Shown piece after piece: positions 1-7,477 of a DNA stretch of 64,000 nucleotides. The notes under the pieces are model-generated. The model worked only from the letters and a program-made list of their open reading frames with translations, was not told where the DNA came from and ran no database searches. The DNA is taken from positions 1 to 64,000 of the forward strand of contig NSIR01000006.1 in the NCBI GenBank assembly GCA_002737445.1, written 5' to 3'. The DNA is from Nitrosarchaeum sp. (lineage in GTDB: Archaea > Thermoproteota > Nitrososphaeria > Nitrososphaerales > Nitrosopumilaceae). Positions within the stretch are counted from its first letter, which is position 1. Every line of letters starts with the position of its first letter. Made by a program: the position numbers and the translations under genes.

Positions 1-76
1 TTATAAAAAATAATTCAAAATATACTAAAGTAATTTATTTATAAAAAATAATTCAAAATATACTAAAATAATTTAT
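1..76. repeat. Two tandem copies of a 38-bp AT-rich repeat
   Basis: Positions 1-38 and 39-76 are direct tandem copies differing by one base (g30 versus a68). The array starts at the window edge, so more copies may lie to the left. It sits about 215 bp before the terminase pair and could be a regulatory array or the border of an integrated element; the function is not visible. Confidence 0.7.
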
Positions 77-82
77 TAATAT

Positions 83-102
83 AAACTGGTTTAAACTGGT
101 TT
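83..102. repeat. Two tandem copies of a 10-bp repeat (aaactggttt)
   Basis: The decamer aaactggttt occurs at 83-92 and again at 93-102, directly after the 38-bp repeats. Two helical-turn-spaced copies upstream of a virus-like operon look like an operator or protein-binding array. This role is inference only. Confidence 0.5.
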
Positions 103-291
103 ACTAAAAAAATTGATCTTTTTTAATTAAAACAATAAAACACATGTAAAAATATACTTGTACTTAAGCATATTTTCTTTGAATTCATTATCAAAATGAA
201 AAAAGTTTAAATGCTAATATGTAAGAAAAATGCATTTTAAAGTTAATGAAAATTATTTTTAGTCATTTACAAACATTTGGAGAGATTTAAA

Positions 292-756
292 ATGGAACCT
301 GGACGCCCATCAGTCAAACAGCAAATTGAAATCAAAAATAAAATAAGAGAATATTTTTTTAAAGGATTTTCTGCACGAATAACATCCAAACTATTGGGTG
401 TAAATGAAAAAACTACTCAAAAATATTTTAATGATTTTCTTGATTATTACAAAATTTCTTCTCAATTCAATGTCGATTTTGAAAAGCGTGTTCAAGAGGA
501 TAGAATAAAAGTCGCAATGTTTTTAGAAAACAAATCTGACGCTTTATTATTATTATTAGATGAATCTAATATACAACTAAAAAATATCTCATTAACAAAT
601 AAGAATTTCAAAATTTACAAATTTCTCACTGATACAATCCTTCGAATTAATAAATTTTTGATGGATATTCAAGCTATGAAGACTAACAGTGCTCTAACTC
701 TATCTGATGCAGAAATACTTTCAAAACAACTAGGAGATGTACTTTCAAAACAATGA
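292..756 (+). CDS. Putative terminase small subunit (helix-turn-helix protein)
   Basis: The 154-residue product opens with a basic stretch and a predicted helix-turn-helix near residues 10-50 (GFSARITSKLLGVNEKTT), as in DNA-recognising small terminase subunits. The remainder is helical with no recognisable enzyme motif. The ATG at 292 is preferred over a TTG at 277 because GGAGAG at 279-284 lies seven bases before it, a real Shine-Dalgarno. Its stop overlaps the start of the next gene as ATGA at 753-756, which suggests translational coupling with the large subunit. The assignment rests mainly on that neighbour; on its own it would be an HTH protein of unknown function. Confidence 0.6.
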   Translation: MEPGRPSVKQQIEIKNKIREYFFKGFSARITSKLLGVNEKTTQKYFNDFLDYYKISSQFNVDFEKRVQEDRIKVAMFLENKSDALLLLLDESNIQLKNISLTNKNFKIYKFLTDTILRINKFLMDIQAMKTNSALTLSDAEILSKQLGDVLSKQ

Positions 757-2501
757 CTCGCTTTACTTGGGGTGCCTCACACAGGAAAATGGCTGCAATC
801 AAGATCAATCAAATGAAAAGCAATCGAAATCTACTTTTGCCTTCTGTGCCTACTGACTTTTTCAGTTGGTTTGAGGCTGTAAATCCAACATGTGCTGGTA
901 AACCTCGAAATTTCCTGGTAGCTCCGTTCTGGATTGCTATCTACGAATGTAATGCGCCTCAAAAATTCATAATTGGAGGAAGACAAATTTTCAAATCAAC
1001 ATACATTTCTGATATGATTTTATTTATAGCAACAAGAAAAGAAAATTCACAGATTTCATATATCACATTTTCTGACAACAACAAGGACACGTTTTCAAAA
1101 CAAAAAATGAAAAATGAAGCAATCATTGGAAACAAATTTTTATCTAAATTTATAAAAAAGGGATCAGGCAATAGCGATTCTCTTTCGTTTCAAAATGGCA
1201 GTGTTGTTTATTATACTACTAGTATCAATGAATTTAGAAACATTGAAGGCAAATCATTAGATGATATATTTCTTGATGAGTCCCAATATTCGGATTTTAA
1301 TTCATTTGATAAAATTCGTTATACCTTAACACAAACACATGGAACAATTACTGTACTTGGACTTGGTGGAGATACTGGGTCTGCATATCAAAAAGAATGG
1401 GAAAAAACTGATCAACGAGAATGGATTTTTGATAATCCTGATTGGAGAAATGATTTACAATTTGATTCACATGGATTAATAATTGATACATATCTAATTT
1501 ATGTAACAAAAGGAAAATGGGTTGCACAAAAACCTGAAAATTCTGATTATCCTGGGTTTCATATTCCGCAGACATTATTTGCAAACATCCCACTGACAAT
1601 CGATGATGCAATAAACAAATACAAAATATCCCCTAAATTTTCAATTGAATCACAGAAGAATCTTTTATCTGAAAAAGATTTTGTTACTCACACTATGGGT
1701 GAATTTTATAAATCTGTAAACAATCCTATTACTCCAAAAATGGTTTTAGATTGCATGACACCTTTTAGATATTTTAAATTACTTAGTCCTGCAGAAATTG
1801 CAGATATTAAAAATACATTTGAAGATTCTATAAAAATTACAATGGGTGTTGATTTTGGTTCTGGTAAAAATTCACACACTGTAATTTCGATAATCATTCA
1901 CTGGAAAAAATCTGGACGTCTTCAACTTGCATATTATGAAAAATGTGCTCCAGAAAATCAATTAAAACAGGCTGAAAAAATAAATAAATTATTTCGAGCC
2001 TCATTATGCGATATTGGGATTGGAGATTTAGGTTATGCACCAAATCAGATAAAGATAATTCAAACAGGTGGAAAAAGTCACTTTGATGACTCTGTATTTC
2101 CCGGACTTGGAGATACTGTCTTTTTTGGTTGTAGAACTGGAAATGACGATGCTCAACCGCTCAAATTAGACTATTCTGTATCTGATGAGCATGGCGAAAA
2201 ATCAAGCCTTGTTACTATCTCCAAATCTTCTAGCATTTTAAATTTTATTGATAAATTGGAAAAAAGAATATCACATCCAATTAGTTTAGAAAAAAAGCCT
2301 ATCTTCATTTTTCCATATGCCAATTCATACCAATATGATACAGAGAAATTTATTTCTGAACTATGTTCTATATCTAGAAAACCATATGCTGATAACCAAA
2401 CTAGTATAGAATTCAATCATCCTCCTGATACTTTGATGAGTTTGATTTATGCTGTTACTGCGTTAGAGATTCATCCTGAATGGAATTGGGTCAGTGCTTG
2501 A
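753..2501 (+). CDS. Phage/archaeal virus terminase large subunit (packaging ATPase-nuclease)
   Basis: This 582-residue protein has the two-domain layout of TerL, the motor that packages DNA into tailed-virus capsids. A Walker A-like motif GGRQIFKST lies at 75-83 and Walker B IFLDES at 172-177. A C-terminal RNase H-like nuclease domain follows, with candidate metal-binding acids D367 (MGVDFGSG), D425 (GDLGYAP) and D559 (HPPDTLMS). The usual P-loop Gly before Lys is Phe80, a departure that terminases sometimes show. The frame is open over the full family length, so the gene looks intact. No capsid, portal or integrase gene follows on the right; if a provirus exists it extends left of the window. 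Confidence 0.75.
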   Translation: MTRFTWGASHRKMAAIKINQMKSNRNLLLPSVPTDFFSWFEAVNPTCAGKPRNFLVAPFWIAIYECNAPQKFIIGGRQIFKSTYISDMILFIATRKENSQISYITFSDNNKDTFSKQKMKNEAIIGNKFLSKFIKKGSGNSDSLSFQNGSVVYYTTSINEFRNIEGKSLDDIFLDESQYSDFNSFDKIRYTLTQTHGTITVLGLGGDTGSAYQKEWEKTDQREWIFDNPDWRNDLQFDSHGLIIDTYLIYVTKGKWVAQKPENSDYPGFHIPQTLFANIPLTIDDAINKYKISPKFSIESQKNLLSEKDFVTHTMGEFYKSVNNPITPKMVLDCMTPFRYFKLLSPAEIADIKNTFEDSIKITMGVDFGSGKNSHTVISIIIHWKKSGRLQLAYYEKCAPENQLKQAEKINKLFRASLCDIGIGDLGYAPNQIKIIQTGGKSHFDDSVFPGLGDTVFFGCRTGNDDAQPLKLDYSVSDEHGEKSSLVTISKSSSILNFIDKLEKRISHPISLEKKPIFIFPYANSYQYDTEKFISELCSISRKPYADNQTSIEFNHPPDTLMSLIYAVTALEIHPEWNWVSA

Positions 2502-2534
2502 TTTGAATAACTTATCTAGATTATTTTGTATTGA

Positions 2535-2546
2535 CTTAAGGATTTA
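2535..2546 (-). promoter_or_regulatory. Orphan copy of a recurrent promoter-like element
   Basis: The plus strand reads cttaaggattta, identical to the element at 2702-2713 that precedes a miniprotein. No start codon lies about 24 bases downstream on the minus strand, so this copy may drive a non-coding transcript, be a decayed promoter, or be chance in AT-rich DNA. Confidence 0.25.
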
Positions 2547-2570
2547 GAATGAATAGAGTTTAGAATCAAC

Positions 2571-2678
2571 TTACCTACCTGTAACATAAGTCATATACAA
2601 TATTGATGAAGCAATAACTGAAATTCCGATAATTATTACTAGTTCTTTTTTTGAAAAAACACTTGCTCTAAAACTCAC
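2571..2678 (-). CDS. 35-residue single-pass membrane microprotein
   Basis: On the minus strand a GTG start opens a 35-residue frame. It has a short basic N-terminus (VSFRASVFSKKE), then a hydrophobic helix at about 12-31 (LVIIIGISVIASSILY) and a short polar tail. A promoter-like element at 2702-2713 lies 24 bases before the start, the spacing also seen at four other minus-strand genes here, which argues for a leaderless transcript. No family is recognised. Confidence 0.4.
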   Translation of the reverse strand: MSFRASVFSKKELVIIIGISVIASSILYMTYVTGR

Positions 2679-2701
2679 GAATTTTCTGTAAGAATTATGA
2701 A

Positions 2702-2713
2702 CTTAAGGATTTA
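2702..2713 (-). promoter_or_regulatory. TATA/BRE-like promoter element for the 2571-2678 microprotein
   Basis: On the coding strand the element reads taaatccttaag and begins 24 bases before the GTG start. The same element at the same distance is found before the genes starting at 7408, 7852, 14043 and 14213. The position fits an archaeal BRE/TATA box for a leaderless mRNA. Confidence 0.5.
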
Positions 2714-2742
2714 GGAATATCTTAGAATTTCTTTCTAATGCT

Positions 2743-2916
2743 ATGAATTACAATTCCACTAAAGCAGACAAACTATGGCTATTGGCTCATGATAACAGAT
2801 CAAAGGACCTATCAGGACCATACCTTGAAAAAATAAAAAAAGAATGCAAAAAACTCGGAGTAGAAGTGGAGATATCATACTCTAATAGATTGATTCTATT
2901 TTCATATAGCCATTAA
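2743..2916 (+). CDS. Small hypothetical protein (57 aa)
   Basis: ATG at 2743 opens 57 codons ending in TAA. The product is soluble and mixed in composition, with a Lys/Glu-rich amphipathic middle (YLEKIKKECKKLGVEVEI) followed by a short hydrophobic strand, as in a small alpha/beta fold. It has no cysteine pairs, signal peptide or membrane helix, and I recognise no family. It lies in a stretch of isolated miniproteins right of the terminase genes. Confidence 0.4.
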   Translation: MNYNSTKADKLWLLAHDNRSKDLSGPYLEKIKKECKKLGVEVEISYSNRLILFSYSH

Positions 2917-3003
2917 TGGTAATTTGGATTGATTTTGTATCAACTAGTGGTGGATTTAATTTGAATAAAATCATTAAAATAAATTCCTTGATCATAGTAA
3001 ATT

Positions 3004-3099
3004 ATGCGAAATAGAATAATTTGTAAAGAATGCCACTTGGAACTAGAAACTAGATCTGAGCGAAGCATGAAAAAATGTGAAGGTTGCCAGCTAATCTAA
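3004..3099 (+). CDS. 31-residue zinc-ribbon microprotein
   Basis: ATG at 3004 opens a 31-codon frame with two Cys-x2-Cys knuckles (CKEC at residues 7-10 and CEGC at 25-28) separated by 14 residues. This is the spacing of a minimal zinc ribbon able to fold around one metal ion. An AT-rich segment (cattaaaat) lies 24-35 bases upstream. Its partner is unknown; such proteins often bind nucleic acid or another protein. Confidence 0.45.
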   Translation: MRNRIICKECHLELETRSERSMKKCEGCQLI

Positions 3100-3141
3100 C
3101 CTTTGAGCATATTTTTAAACAAATTCCACATTTGAAAATTT

Positions 3142-3702
3142 ATGAATAAAATCTACATTATCATAGTTTTTGTTTTTATGATTGGATTGGCAGTAAATGT
3201 TTCAGGTGAGGAATCATTAATTCCATCCTGGATTAAAAATACGGCACAGTACTGGACTGAAGGTAAATCAAGTGATTCGGAATTTATTGATGCACTGGAA
3301 TATTTAATAAAAAATGGAATAATCAAAGTAAATTCAACTAGAGAGCCGGGAATAATTTATGAAAATGGAATTGTTACAAAAATTGTGGATGGGGACACCA
3401 TATACACTGATTTGTACAAAATTCGTCTATCTTTGATAAATACACCTGAAAGAGGTCAGACAGGATTTTCAGAGGCAACAGCATTTACTGCAAATTTGTG
3501 TCCTTTGGGCTCTGTGATTTTAATTAATCAAGATAATTTACAGCCATATGACAAATATGGTCGAATGGTTGCCAAAGTTTCCTGTGCAGACAAGGTACTA
3601 AATTCTGAATTACTGGACAACAAGCACGCAAATATTTTAAAGAATTATTGTAGTAAAAGTGAATTTTCTGCAGAATCATGGGCTCGAAATTTTGGTTGCT
3701 AG
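3142..3702 (+). CDS. Secreted staphylococcal nuclease-like protein with a thaumarchaeal helical domain
   Basis: An N-terminal signal peptide (about 1-21) is followed at 28-62 by a helical module starting IPSWIKNTAQYW, a domain common in exported thaumarchaeal proteins. A thermonuclease (SNase) domain covers about 76-186. The SNase catalytic set is visible: D83/D85 in VDGDT, R95 in KIRLSL, E103 in NTPE and R141 in YGRMV. The calcium ligand equivalent to Asp40 of the staphylococcal enzyme is Asn100, so metal use may differ. It probably degrades extracellular nucleic acid at the cell surface. A TATA-like tttttaaac near 3116 fits a leaderless start. Confidence 0.8.
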   Translation: MNKIYIIIVFVFMIGLAVNVSGEESLIPSWIKNTAQYWTEGKSSDSEFIDALEYLIKNGIIKVNSTREPGIIYENGIVTKIVDGDTIYTDLYKIRLSLINTPERGQTGFSEATAFTANLCPLGSVILINQDNLQPYDKYGRMVAKVSCADKVLNSELLDNKHANILKNYCSKSEFSAESWARNFGC

Positions 3703-3795
3703 TGCTTTAAATTTTCATGTAAGCTAGTCTTGTATAAAATAATTTTTACAAACATTTAATTCGTTTTTTGCAAGATACATTTTAGAGAAGATACA

Positions 3796-4110
3796 ATGAA
3801 AAAATATCACAAAGCAATAAGGGATAAAATTCCGGAAATTATTGAAAAATCGGGACAAACATGTAATGTAAAGACACTATCTAATGATCAATTTTTGATT
3901 GAACTTGAAAAAAAACTAGCTGAGGAAGTATCTGAATATCAAAATGATAAAAATCCAGAGGAACTGGCAGATCTTTTAGAAGTAATTTACAAAATTGCCA
4001 GACTCAAAGGAATTTCTAAAGATAAATTGGAAAATATGCGAATAATTAAAGCCAAAGAGCGCGGTGCATTTGAAAGTAATTTGTTTTTAATTGGTATTGA
4101 TAAAAAATAA
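3796..4110 (+). CDS. MazG-like/phosphoribosyl-ATP pyrophosphohydrolase-like house-cleaning enzyme
   Basis: The 104-residue protein matches small all-alpha NTP pyrophosphohydrolases. It opens with YHKAIRDKIPEII, typical of this predicted house-cleaning subgroup, and carries EEVSE at 43-47 and EELAD at 55-59, the acidic clusters that bind magnesium. Family members hydrolyse non-canonical nucleoside triphosphates to monophosphates; the actual substrate cannot be told from the sequence. It is monocistronic with an A/G-rich segment (agagaag) before the ATG. It is not HisE of a his operon, since no his genes are nearby. Confidence 0.75.
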   Translation: MKKYHKAIRDKIPEIIEKSGQTCNVKTLSNDQFLIELEKKLAEEVSEYQNDKNPEELADLLEVIYKIARLKGISKDKLENMRIIKAKERGAFESNLFLIGIDKK

Positions 4111-4629
4111 ATTCTTGACTAGTTACAAATCATTATTTTAATTCCATTCTAAAAAAGTCCTCCAAAACGGAGGGTAATGTAACACGTTAACTAGTTTATG
4201 TGAGCTTTGCTTTCCAGCTAACACCGTGATTTGCCCTGACTCGTTTCTCTATAATTAATATCAAATATAAAAAAAGAAAGTAGAAAAATAATCACACAAC
4301 ACTATCAAAATGTTGATTTAAAAAACGAAATTCGGCAAGTTAGGTATAATGCAAACATGATAACTGAAATTGCGATCAAAAATGATAAATTCACTTGTCC
4401 AATTTGGCAGGATTTCTTTAAACAGATTTGTAATTAAGGTATAGTACGACAATCATTTCCATTATACTTTGGAAATTCTTTGATTTATCCTGGTATATAC
4501 AATAGATTTCCTATATTTTTAATTCCTCTAATGCAAATCCCTTGTATCATAACAAATGTTGAATCAATAGAATTGCCTTAGCAAAGCAAACCAGAAATTA
4601 TACCTCTATACAAGGGGGAATTTACGAGG
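4111..4629. other. Intergenic stretch without a convincing gene
   Basis: About 520 bases hold only very short frames. A 5-bp GC hairpin (cctcc/ggagg, 4159-4173) follows the MazG-like gene and could be a weak processing or stop signal. I see no tRNA, box C/D signature or repeat. Confidence 0.5.
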
Positions 4630-4749
4630 CTATTCTTTAGGTACAAGGGTGTTCTTTTGTCTTTTAAGATATAGTGCAAAACATACAACTGCCAGGGCTA
4701 TTGCTACTAGCAATGTTATACCAAATGCGGTCATTCCAGCTTCTGCCAT
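4630..4749 (-). CDS. 39-residue single-pass membrane protein
   Basis: A minus-strand ATG opens 39 codons: a short N-terminus (MAEAGMTAFG), a hydrophobic helix at about 9-28 (GITLLVAIALAVVCFALYL) and a basic tail (KRQKNTLVPKE), which predicts an outside-N, inside-C topology. A TATA-like aaaattttaaaaag lies 24-36 bases upstream, correct for a leaderless archaeal gene. It could be a small subunit of a membrane complex or a membrane regulator; no family is recognised. Confidence 0.55.
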   Translation of the reverse strand: MAEAGMTAFGITLLVAIALAVVCFALYLKRQKNTLVPKE

Positions 4750-4804
4750 TTTATAAAAAAATAAACTAGGACTTTTTAAAATTTTGTACTTGTAACAATT
4801 ACAA

Positions 4805-5170
4805 CTAGTCTTTGAGATCAGATTTTATAGTATCAAATTCCTCTTTAGTGATCTCGCCTTTTGCATATCTTTCTTGCAATAAAACAAGGGGAGACTTTAC
4901 AGAAGGTAGATTTGAAATTTTTGCATTCCAATCCCTAGACCAAATTATAATAAAATAAATCGCAACACCAGTACTAAGTAAAATTGCCAAAACAAATCCA
5001 TATGGAATTGGACTCCATATCTGTATGGCAATACCTGCACTAATACTTGCAATTCCAAGAATTATTCCCATTGTTAATTTTTCAATTCTATAAAAAGCAA
5101 ATATCCAAAAATAAGGAACTATACAAAAAACAATTTGCCACTCTACACTGACTGGCTTTTGGTCTACCAT
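4805..5170 (-). CDS. Membrane protein with C-terminal SHOCT domain
   Basis: The 121-residue protein has three hydrophobic helices in its first 75 residues and ends in a SHOCT motif at about 96-120 (LLQERYAKGEITKEEFDTIK). SHOCT is a short helical hairpin found at the ends of many membrane proteins, probably for oligomerisation. There is no catalytic motif. A TATA-like segment lies near 5194-5205. The biochemical role is unknown. Confidence 0.7.
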   Translation of the reverse strand: MVDQKPVSVEWQIVFCIVPYFWIFAFYRIEKLTMGIILGIASISAGIAIQIWSPIPYGFVLAILLSTGVAIYFIIIWSRDWNAKISNLPSVKSPLVLLQERYAKGEITKEEFDTIKSDLKD

Positions 5171-5213
5171 AGATTTTATTAAAATATGCTATAATTTAAT
5201 GGAATTGAATTAT

Positions 5214-5684
5214 CTAAGGTAGAATTGCACCACTAGTATCTGCATACTCTAAATTCACACCAACAAGGGTGGCATTACGAAGATTTGAATTTACAAAAAG
5301 AGTCTTGTACAAATGTGCTCCGTTAAATTTAGAGCCAACAAGAATTGAATTTGAAAAATCTGTATTTGTCAAATCAGCACCAGTTAAATTCACACCAAAC
5401 ATGCTTGTAAAACTAAGATCTACATCACTAAGATTAGCGCCAGTTAAATCTGCACCATCCAAGTTTGCACCTGTAATATTGGAGCCACTCAAGTTTGTAT
5501 ATCGTAGGTCTTTACCTTTTAAATTACAATTCATTAAAAGGGAATATTTGTGAAAGGTTTCACAATCAACTTTATTCAAAGATTGATCATGCGTAGATAC
5601 CACAATAGTTGGATTTTGTGTAGCCACAAGAATACCAAGAATGACTAGTATGGAAATAATTGCAACAATCAGAACAGATTTCAA
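5214..5684 (-). CDS. Membrane-anchored pentapeptide-repeat protein
   Basis: The start is TTG, supported by a TATA-like element (gtgatatttatg) 24-35 bases upstream. Residues 3-23 form a membrane anchor, and residues 55-153 are tandem A(N/D)LxG-type pentapeptides (LSGSNITGANLDGADLTGAN), which fold into a right-handed quadrilateral beta-helix. The domain should lie outside the cytoplasmic membrane. Pentapeptide proteins act as scaffolds or DNA mimics; an exported one is more likely a cell-surface scaffold. It is the first of four such proteins interleaved with cupredoxin genes. Confidence 0.8.
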   Translation of the reverse strand: MKSVLIVAIISILVILGILVATQNPTIVVSTHDQSLNKVDCETFHKYSLLMNCNLKGKDLRYTNLSGSNITGANLDGADLTGANLSDVDLSFTSMFGVNLTGADLTNTDFSNSILVGSKFNGAHLYKTLFVNSNLRNATLVGVNLEYADTSGAILP

Positions 5685-5809
5685 TTAATTTCTAAACATT
5701 GTGTCCACATAAATATCACAAAGTAAATACAAAAATTTCATTTAATCTATTTATACAATGATCTAAAAAAGATTTTAAAATATTTAATAAAAAGAAAAGA
5801 AAGAAATTC

Positions 5810-6646
5810 CTAAAATCTTGGAATTACTTGGGTTTTTGCAGTTACTGCAACAATACTAATGATTGAAACAGCTAGTATCATCATTGCAATTGTACCAAAT
5901 TCTGGAACAACATGCTTTGTTAATACTTGACCCACAGGTCCGGTCATTTCACTTCCTGGAATACCATATCCTTGGAATGTTACCTCAACAATTACTGGTT
6001 CAGTTTCTGTTGCTGCTGCTGGCAATGACGATGTCATGTGATTCATAACATTAGTCATAGCATGTACATCCATTTCATTTAGAACAACTTCACCATTTTG
6101 AGTTGCTTTAATGTCATAGTTGAGATGCTCAACACTAGCTCCAGACATTGTTGTGAAAGTTAGATCAATTGATAATTTTTCACCTTGACCTGCACTACCT
6201 GTTACAATATCTACCATTAATTCCTCATCACTAGATGATGTGGCAGTATCGTTCTGTTCTGCTGCTTGTACTACAATTAATCCTGCCATCCAAGGGTGCA
6301 CCATGCAAAAGTATGAAACTTCACCTGCAGTTGTTGGTGTCCATTCGTATGAACCCCCCGGTGGAACTAGACCTGAGTCAAATATTCCTGAAGGACCATC
6401 AATTGGATTACCTGCGCTGAATGTATGTGCAGCATTATCTGTGTTGGAAAATATCACTTTTCCACCAACATCTACTACTGCTTCTTTTGGAATGAAACAT
6501 CCTTCTGCAGTTGTTTCACATCCAGGTGTACTTGATCCTGGGGCATTACTAATTGTAACTTCGCTATGATCTGCAAATGCAACAGGTGTTGAAACTAGTC
6601 CTGCTACAATGGCAAATAATGCAAAAAGTTTGATTATAGTTGTCAT
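5810..6646 (-). CDS. Plastocyanin-like blue copper protein with PEFG-CTERM sorting signal
   Basis: The start is taken at an internal ATG that begins a clear signal peptide (MTTIIKLFALFAIVAG..AFA); a longer frame would bury it. The cupredoxin domain (about 30-127) has type-1 copper ligands H74, C114, H117 and M120 in CMVHPWM. A second beta-rich domain spans about 140-245. The C-terminus is PEFG (248-251), a hydrophobic helix and a basic end, the thaumarchaeal sorting signal recognised by an archaeosortase-like enzyme. The protein is probably a surface-anchored electron carrier for the copper-based respiration of ammonia oxidisers. Confidence 0.85.
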   Translation of the reverse strand: MTTIIKLFALFAIVAGLVSTPVAFADHSEVTISNAPGSSTPGCETTAEGCFIPKEAVVDVGGKVIFSNTDNAAHTFSAGNPIDGPSGIFDSGLVPPGGSYEWTPTTAGEVSYFCMVHPWMAGLIVVQAAEQNDTATSSSDEELMVDIVTGSAGQGEKLSIDLTFTTMSGASVEHLNYDIKATQNGEVVLNEMDVHAMTNVMNHMTSSLPAAATETEPVIVEVTFQGYGIPGSEMTGPVGQVLTKHVVPEFGTIAMMILAVSIISIVAVTAKTQVIPRF

Positions 6647-6784
6647 TAATGGAATTTTATTCAAGATGCATAAAAACGATGTGCAGGATAAAGAGATAGT
6701 GTCCATTTTTTGATTCATAATTAACCAAATATCACGGTTTTCCAAAAAATCATTATATAATTAAAAAGATTATACATTACATCA

Positions 6785-7018
6785 ATGACAACTGGTTACG
6801 TTTTAGTTAATTGTGAATTAGGTTCTGAAGAATCAGTTATCGAGGAACTCAAGGCAATAACAGGTGTTGTAGAGGTAAATGGAATATATGGCGCATTTGA
6901 TATATTTGTCAAAGTACAAGCGGCACAAACAGAAGCGCTACGTGAAATTATAACATGGAAGATAAGAAAAATTCCTAAAATAAGATCAACTGTAACATTA
7001 ATGGTCATAGACAGTTAG
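6785..7018 (+). CDS. Stand-alone Lrp/AsnC ligand-binding (RAM) domain protein
   Basis: The 77 residues match only the C-terminal sensory half of Lrp/AsnC regulators (GYVLVNCELGSEESVIEEL, then GIYGAFDIFVKVQA), with no DNA-binding helix-turn-helix. Such single RAM domains form dimers or octamers that bind amino acids, and may tune full-length Lrp proteins by mixed assembly; this role is inference. It is divergent from the PEFG cupredoxin gene, and the two share a 138-bp promoter region. Confidence 0.8.
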   Translation: MTTGYVLVNCELGSEESVIEELKAITGVVEVNGIYGAFDIFVKVQAAQTEALREIITWKIRKIPKIRSTVTLMVIDS

Positions 7019-7102
7019 AAATGCTCAACTAAAAAAATAGCATGTACTAAATTTTGTATTTAGTAAATGATTTACAAATAATTTAGAATCTAAAGATTTG
7101 AA

Positions 7103-7408
7103 CTATCGTCCTTTTCTTTTGTATCCACGTGGAACTTTAAAGTTAGAGGCAGCAGATGTTTCAAATCGTTTACCTATTTTTTCTCTTTTTAATGTTATAG
7201 TTGTATCCTCTTCAATTTTGAAAATCTTGTCTACATGAGGCTTTACTTTTACATCATCAGTGTAAATGATATTTGTTGGGGAAGTTTTTTTCTCAGTTTT
7301 TTTCTTTTTTGTTTTTTCAGGATCTGTATTTTTTTGTGTCCATTTTACACTGTTTGCACCTAGCAAAGAGGATTGTTCACGTAGATAATCGCCCAAAGAG
7401 TTTCCCAT
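7103..7408 (-). CDS. Basic hypothetical protein (101 aa)
   Basis: The product has a low-complexity Lys/Thr-rich middle (residues 30-44), then a segment VKPHVDKIFKIEEDTTITL, and ends in a basic RGYKRKGR tail. This composition suggests nucleic-acid or ribosome association, but no domain is recognised. The promoter-like element at 7431-7442 lies 23 bases before the ATG, supporting this start and a leaderless mRNA. Confidence 0.55.
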   Translation of the reverse strand: MGNSLGDYLREQSSLLGANSVKWTQKNTDPEKTKKKKTEKKTSPTNIIYTDDVKVKPHVDKIFKIEEDTTITLKREKIGKRFETSAASNFKVPRGYKRKGR

Positions 7409-7430
7409 ACTTTTCCATTACAAGTGGTGA

Positions 7431-7442
7431 CTTAAAGATTTA
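7431..7442 (-). promoter_or_regulatory. TATA/BRE-like promoter element for the 7103-7408 gene
   Basis: The coding-strand sequence taaatctttaag lies 23 bases before the ATG at 7408. It matches the element at 2702, 7876, 14067 and 14236 in sequence and spacing. Confidence 0.5.
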
Positions 7443-7477
7443 CAAAAGAGTTTGAAAATTAATTATCACGATTTATT

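Noticed and set aside
2618-2650. Possible box C/D small RNA (tgatga and ctga near 2626)
   Set aside because: The boxes are only eight bases apart and no second pair is present; the stretch is better explained by the minus-strand membrane microprotein.
4356-4437. 26-codon ORF in the 4.1-4.6 kb gap
   Set aside because: No promoter at a proper distance, no domain pattern and a length expected by chance.
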